This document shows, one piece after another, positions 59,903-64,000 of a stretch of 64,000 bases of DNA. The translations under genes were made by a program, and so were the position numbers. Below the pieces are notes generated by a model. The model was given only the letters and a program-made list of their open reading frames with translations, made no database searches and was not told the origin of the DNA. The DNA is from Halomonas sp. MCCC 1A13316 (GTDB taxonomy: Bacteria; Pseudomonadota; Gammaproteobacteria; Pseudomonadales; Halomonadaceae), in the NCBI RefSeq assembly GCF_014931605.1, contig NZ_CP053382.1:2046001-2110000 (forward strand). The letters run 5' to 3'. Within the stretch, counting starts at the first letter, position 1; the number at the start of each line of letters is the position of its first letter.

Positions 59903-60829
59903 TCAAGCCGACGGTTTGCGCTGGGTCATGACAATGGCCACCGACGAGACTATCAGGACCAGGGCTACCAGCAGCCGCCACGTGATCGGCTCGTCAAGCA
60001 CCACTACGGCGCTTGCCACACCGACCACCGGAATGATCAGCGTACTGATGGTGGACTGGCCGATGGTGAGGCGATTGACGTTGCGAAACCACAGCATCTG
60101 CGCCAGGCAGATGGCGAAGACGAGATGGTAGCCCAAGCCGAACCAGGTCGAGGAGCGCCAGGCGCCGGGAGCGCTCGGCGATTCGAACAGGACGGCGAGC
60201 AGCGCCATCGGCAGCGCGCAGAGGCCGAACTGCCAACCGGTGATGACCACGGGGTGAGCCTGCCAGCTGCCGCGGCGCTTGATCAGCACGGTACCCAGTG
60301 CCCAGGAGAGCGCGGCACCGAGCACGAACAGCGGGCCAGTGAGGCCGGCGAAGCCGGCTTGCCAGGCGGAAGGACCGAGTAGCACCAGCAGGCCGGCCTG
60401 GCCGAGGCCAAGGCCGAGCCACTGTCGTGAAGTGACCCGTTCGCCGAGCAGCCCGATGGCCAGCAGTAGGGCCCAGCAGGGCATGGTGAAGGCGACAATG
60501 GCGGCCTGTGACGTCGGCATGTGCAGCTGGCCGAAGGCGGTCCCCAGGTTGAAGCCGAGTATGGTGAAGACACCGCTCGCGGCCAGCCAGCCGCGTTCAC
60601 CGCGTGGGATGGTCAGCGGCCACTGGCGCAGCCAGGCCCAGCTCAGCAGCACGAGAGCGCCGACGCTGAAACCGATGGCACGCAGGCTGAAGGGAGGAAT
60701 GTCCATCAGGCTGAAACGTACCGCCGGCCAGTTGCCGCCCCAGAACAATCCGATCGCGCCGATCAGCAGCAGGGTGACGACGTCATGGCGTCGCAGCGTC
60801 GAGGCGGAGGAGGGAGCCTGGCTCGCCAC
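59903..60829 (-). CDS. DMT-superfamily transporter, EamA family
   Basis: A 308-residue inner-membrane protein with ten helices in two EamA repeats. The first repeat has LLIGAIGLFWGGNWPAVRFS and the second LFVLGAALSWALGTVLIKRR, each near the start of a half. EamA proteins usually export or import amino acids and small metabolites. It starts six bases after the stop of the upstream FAD dehydrogenase gene, so the two are co-transcribed. Substrate unknown. Confidence 0.9.
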   Translation of the reverse strand: MASQAPSSASTLRRHDVVTLLLIGAIGLFWGGNWPAVRFSLMDIPPFSLRAIGFSVGALVLLSWAWLRQWPLTIPRGERGWLAASGVFTILGFNLGTAFGQLHMPTSQAAIVAFTMPCWALLLAIGLLGERVTSRQWLGLGLGQAGLLVLLGPSAWQAGFAGLTGPLFVLGAALSWALGTVLIKRRGSWQAHPVVITGWQFGLCALPMALLAVLFESPSAPGAWRSSTWFGLGYHLVFAICLAQMLWFRNVNRLTIGQSTISTLIIPVVGVASAVVVLDEPITWRLLVALVLIVSSVAIVMTQRKPSA

Positions 60830-60835
60830 GCCGGC

Positions 60836-62227
60836 TCAGCCTTCCGCGACCAGGATCTTGTTTCGGTTGAGCAGGCTCTGCGGGTCCAGGGCTCGCTTGA
60901 GCGTACGCATCAGAGCAATTTCCTCCGCGCTGCGCGACAGCGCTAGATAGTCGCGCTTCTCGAGACCGATGCCGTGCTCGGCCGATACCGAGCCGCCCAG
61001 CTCGGCCAGCGGACCGTAGACGATCCGCTCCACGGCGCGCCGGGTGTCGGCTCCGCTGTCGCCTACGCCGACCGAGACGTGAAGGTTGCCGTCGCCCAAG
61101 TGGCCGAATACCACGATGCGGCCATCGGGCCAGCGCTCGCGTATGGCGCACTCGAGCTTCTCGGCGTAGCCCGGCATATCGGGAATCGGCAGGCTGACGT
61201 CGAAGGTGAAGAGTGGCGAGAGATACGCGATCAACCCCTCGATGTCCTCACGGATGTTCCAGATCCCCTGGCGCTGGGTATCGGACTGGGCGAGTACCGC
61301 GTCCTCGATCAGGCCGGCCTCGAGCGCCGACTCCAGGGCGGCGCCGAACTGAGCGGCATTGGCCGCGTCGTCGCTGCCCAGCGACTCGACGATCACATAG
61401 TAGGGCCAGCGGATCGGCAGGGGAGCCGTGTTGCGGCCGCTCTCCTCGGTGAGCAGTGCGTAATGGTTGCGCCACATCACCTCGAAGGTGCCCAGGCTTC
61501 CGCCAAGTTCGCGACCCATATGCCGAAGCAGGCCGGTGACCCCGTCGAAGTCGGGGCAGGCGACCAGGGCGGTGCACTCGCTGGCCATCCGGGGTTGCAG
61601 CCTGAGCACTGCCCGGGTAACGATGCCCAGCGTCCCTTCGCTTCCGATGAACAGCTGCTTGAGGTCGTAGCCGGCATTGTTCTTGAGCATGCGGTTCATC
61701 GAACCGACCACAGTGCCGTCGGCCAGCACCGCCTCCAGCCCCAGTACCTGCTGGCGCATCATGCCGTAGCGGATCACCCGCACGCCGCCAGCGTTGGTGG
61801 CAATATTGCCACCGATGGTGCAAGAACCGCGAGCCCCCAGATCGAGCGGAAACACCAGATCATGTTCGGCAGCTGCCTCCTGTACCCGCTGCAGCGCCGC
61901 GCCGGCCTGAACGGTCATGGTGCCTCCGACGGTGTCGATCGATTCGATGGCGCTCATGCGTTCCAGCGACACGACCAGCTCATCGGGATCCGCTTCGCCG
62001 CCGTGTACCAGCCCGGTGAGACCGCCGTGTGTGACCACGGGCTGGCCTGCGGCATGGCACAGGCGCATCACCGCAGCCAGCTCGTCGGTGCTGCCGGGGC
62101 GCACAATGGCACCGGCGCGACAGTTCGTCCCGCTCATCCAGTCGACCCGGCGTTGTCTCACGTCCTCTCCCGTCAGCACGTTGCCGGTACCGACGACGGC
62201 GGCCAGTTCCTTCAATAACGCTTCCAT
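60836..62227 (-). CDS. FAD-linked D-2-hydroxyacid dehydrogenase (GlcD/D2HGDH-like)
   Basis: A 463-residue flavoprotein of the FAD-binding PCMH type. The FAD segment includes VTHGGLTGLVHGGEADPDEL, GARGSCTIGGNIATNAGGVR and NNAGYDLKQLFIGSEGTLGI. The C-terminal cap has VFGHLGDGNLHVSVGVGD with metal-binding His residues and VSAEHGIGLEKRDYL. These fit D-lactate, D-2-hydroxyglutarate or glycolate dehydrogenases, which pass electrons to quinone or an electron-transfer flavoprotein. ATG at 62227 has AAGGA six bases upstream; an earlier start adds 23 Arg-rich residues and overlaps the ABC gene. Confidence 0.9.
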   Translation of the reverse strand: MEALLKELAAVVGTGNVLTGEDVRQRRVDWMSGTNCRAGAIVRPGSTDELAAVMRLCHAAGQPVVTHGGLTGLVHGGEADPDELVVSLERMSAIESIDTVGGTMTVQAGAALQRVQEAAAEHDLVFPLDLGARGSCTIGGNIATNAGGVRVIRYGMMRQQVLGLEAVLADGTVVGSMNRMLKNNAGYDLKQLFIGSEGTLGIVTRAVLRLQPRMASECTALVACPDFDGVTGLLRHMGRELGGSLGTFEVMWRNHYALLTEESGRNTAPLPIRWPYYVIVESLGSDDAANAAQFGAALESALEAGLIEDAVLAQSDTQRQGIWNIREDIEGLIAYLSPLFTFDVSLPIPDMPGYAEKLECAIRERWPDGRIVVFGHLGDGNLHVSVGVGDSGADTRRAVERIVYGPLAELGGSVSAEHGIGLEKRDYLALSRSAEEIALMRTLKRALDPQSLLNRNKILVAEG

Positions 62228-62255
62228 CGCTGTTCCTTTTCTTCTTCGCCGTGTA

Positions 62256-63878
62256 TCAGGCCATGGCCGCCTCATGCGCCCGGCCGGGAATGGCATCGAG
62301 CAACTGTCTGGTGTACGCCTCGCCAGGGCTGAGGAAGACTTCCTTGGCGGTGCCCTGCTCGACGATACGCCCGTGCTGCATGACGATGATGTAATCGCAG
62401 ATCTGCGCCGCGACCCGCAGGTCGTGGGTAATGAACAGCAGTGACAGTGAGAGCTTCTGCTTGAGCTCCTCGAGCAGTTCGAGCACTTGGGCCTGGATCG
62501 ACACGTCGAGTGCCGAGACCGCCTCGTCGGCCACGATCAGCTCAGGGTTCAGAGCCAGGGCCCGGGCAATGCCGATACGCTGGCGCTGGCCGCCAGAGAA
62601 CTCGTGGGGGAAGCGATCCACGGCTACGGCGCCGAGCCCTACCAGTTCCAGTAACTCCTCGGCCTGACGCATGGCCTGGGCGCGAGGCACGCCGTTGGCC
62701 ATGGGGCCTTGGGCGATGGCATAGCCCACCCGGTGGCGAGGATTGAGCGAGGCGTAGGGGTCCTGGAAAATCATCTGCACGCGGTGACGCTCACGCCGCA
62801 GCGCGTCTCCCCGCAGGGCAGAGAGATCGGTGCCTGCCAGGCTCAGCGAGCCACTGTCCGGGCGCTCCAGGCGCACCACGCAGCGCCCCAGGGTCGACTT
62901 GCCCGAGCCGGATTCGCCGACGATGCCTACCGTCTCGCCCGGGGCCAGGGTAAAGCTGACGTCATCGAGGGCGCGGACCTCGCGGGCTGGCTTGAACAGG
63001 CCGCCGCGGGAGCGGAACACCTTGTTGAGGTTGCGAACCTCCAGCAGCGGAGCCGGTCTTTCGCCTTCACGGATATCGGGGATTACGTTGCTAGGAATGG
63101 CCTCGAGCAGGGCCCGGGTATAGTCGTGCCGGGGGGTGTCGAGCACCTCCTGTGCCGTGCCGAGCTCGACGATCCGGCCTTCGCGCATCACGCAGACGCG
63201 GGTGGCGACCTCGGCCACGACGCCGAAGTCATGGGTGATGAACATCACCGCCATACCGCGTCGCTGCTGCAGGTCGCGAATCAGTTCGAGGATCTGCGCC
63301 TGGGTGGTGACGTCGAGCGCGGTGGTCGGCTCGTCGGCGATCAATAGTTCAGGCTCGAGAGCCAGCGCCATGGCGATCATCACGCGCTGGCGCTGGCCGC
63401 CGGACAGCTGAAAAGGGTAGGCGCGGATGGCTCGATCGGGTTGAGGGATGCCCACCTCCTCGAGCAGCGCCAAGGCCTTGTCCTGTCGTTGGCGGCCGTT
63501 GTACTTGCCATGCGCCTCGAACACTTCGGCGATCTGGGCACCGACGCGCATCAGCGGATTGAGCGCCGTCATCGGTTCCTGAAAGATCATGCCGATGCGC
63601 AGGCCGCGCAGCTGGCGGTGCTGTTTTTCGCTGAGCCCTAGCAGATCCTGGCCATCGAACAGCGCCTCGCCGGCTGTGGCACGAACGCCCTTGGGCAACA
63701 GGCCCATCACGGCATTGGCTGCCATCGACTTGCCGGACCCCGACTCGCCGACCACGCACATGATCTCGCCGCGTGCCACATCGTAGCTGACGTCCTCGAC
63801 CGCGTAGTCGCGATCCGCCCCCTTGGGCAGGGCCAGGGTCAGGCCGCGGATGCTCAATACCGGCGTATCGTCGTTCAT
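62256..63878 (-). CDS. Peptide ABC transporter ATP-binding protein, two fused ATPase domains
   Basis: 540 residues carrying both ATPase domains of a dipeptide/oligopeptide importer in one chain (DppD-DppF or YejF layout). Domain 1 (1-260) has [29 protein letters not shown] and [14 protein letters not shown]. Domain 2 (about 285-540) has [29 protein letters not shown] and [14 protein letters not shown], where the DEP motif reads DEA. Each domain ends in an oligopeptide-ABC C-terminal extension. ATG at 63878 has GGGAG upstream. It follows the permease fragment at the right edge. Confidence 0.93.
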   Translation of the reverse strand: MNDDTPVLSIRGLTLALPKGADRDYAVEDVSYDVARGEIMCVVGESGSGKSMAANAVMGLLPKGVRATAGEALFDGQDLLGLSEKQHRQLRGLRIGMIFQEPMTALNPLMRVGAQIAEVFEAHGKYNGRQRQDKALALLEEVGIPQPDRAIRAYPFQLSGGQRQRVMIAMALALEPELLIADEPTTALDVTTQAQILELIRDLQQRRGMAVMFITHDFGVVAEVATRVCVMREGRIVELGTAQEVLDTPRHDYTRALLEAIPSNVIPDIREGERPAPLLEVRNLNKVFRSRGGLFKPAREVRALDDVSFTLAPGETVGIVGESGSGKSTLGRCVVRLERPDSGSLSLAGTDLSALRGDALRRERHRVQMIFQDPYASLNPRHRVGYAIAQGPMANGVPRAQAMRQAEELLELVGLGAVAVDRFPHEFSGGQRQRIGIARALALNPELIVADEAVSALDVSIQAQVLELLEELKQKLSLSLLFITHDLRVAAQICDYIIVMQHGRIVEQGTAKEVFLSPGEAYTRQLLDAIPGRAHEAAMA

Positions 63879-63889
63879 CGTGCGTCTCC

Positions 63890-64000
63890 CTATGAGCGTT
63901 CGCGAGCGAGCTTGGGGTTGAGGGCGTCGTCGAGCCCTTCGCCGACCAGATTCAACGCCAGCACGGTGAGCAGGATCGCCACGCCGGGAAAGAAGCTCAG
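63890..64000 (-). CDS. Peptide ABC transporter permease, C-terminal fragment (DppC/OppC type)
   Basis: The last 36 codons of a permease entering from the right edge. The translation LSFFPGVAILLTVLALNLVG followed by EGLDDALNPKLARERS is the conserved end of DppC/OppC/GsiD-type subunits: last membrane helix, then G-GLxDxLxP. It ends at TAG (63892-63890), 11 bases before the ATP-binding gene. The rest of the operon lies outside the window. Confidence 0.85.
   Translation of the reverse strand: MSFFPGVAILLTVLALNLVGEGLDDALNPKLARERS

Overview
The window is 64 kb of dense, GC-rich chromosomal DNA from a gammaproteobacterium. The best guess is a Halomonas-like member of the Halomonadaceae. This rests on gene content (PqiABC, RluF, HrpB, RhlE, cydABDC, a full hut cluster, TRAP and peptide ABC transporters) and on the GC-rich codon use; no rRNA or other phylogenetic marker is present. 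I see no tRNA, rRNA, CRISPR array, insertion sequence, phage or plasmid gene. Apart from one chimeric gene remnant the region looks like ordinary, intact core or niche-metabolism DNA.

Layout. 1-3096: an FtsX-type ABC export pair, with the permease cut by the window edge. 3195-4956: a CynX/NimT-type MFS transporter overlapping an unrecognised ORF. 5099-6406: RhlE helicase. 6573-10190: pqiABC envelope lipid-transport operon. 10383-11369: a Ca2+/Na+ exchanger. 11697-17545: cydABDC (cytochrome bd oxidase and its maturation exporter), followed closely by an adenine-deaminase-type gene (17571-18566). 18657-27405: purine cluster with an AzgA-like permease, guanine deaminase, xdhCBA and a divergent RutR-like TetR regulator. 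27481-33374: HrpB helicase, a P2-type ATPase and YchJ. 33395-43002: NhaC-family antiporter and the histidine utilisation cluster (hutH, hutU, hutG, hutI, a YjiH-family membrane protein, hutC). 43165-48087: RluF, a chimeric WYL-regulator/GST remnant, an HDOD-GGDEF protein, small proteins, a DUF938 methyltransferase and a small lipoprotein. 48162-51591: a TRAP transporter and a GNAT acetyltransferase. 51665-59843: a guanidino-compound (arginine transaminase pathway) operon with a divergent sigma-54 activator and a convergent aminotransferase. 59903-64000: an EamA transporter, a D-2-hydroxyacid-type FAD dehydrogenase and a peptide ABC transporter entering from the right edge.

How the genes work together. 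Three nitrogen-scavenging modules sit within 40 kb, each with its own regulator and visible cis sites. The purine module (adenine to hypoxanthine, guanine to xanthine, both to urate) has three TGACC-N4-GGTCA-like boxes matching the known RutR operator. The hut module (histidine to glutamate plus formamide) has two copies of a TGTATATACA palindrome in the hutI/yjiH intergenic region and a variant before hutC. The guanidino module (2-ketoarginine to 4-guanidinobutyraldehyde to 4-guanidinobutyrate to GABA plus urea) has a near-consensus -24/-12 promoter, plus an inverted repeat suited to the adjacent PAS-containing enhancer-binding protein. Two of the modules each carry a YjiH-family membrane protein where a substrate permease would be expected, which is the most testable new idea in the window.
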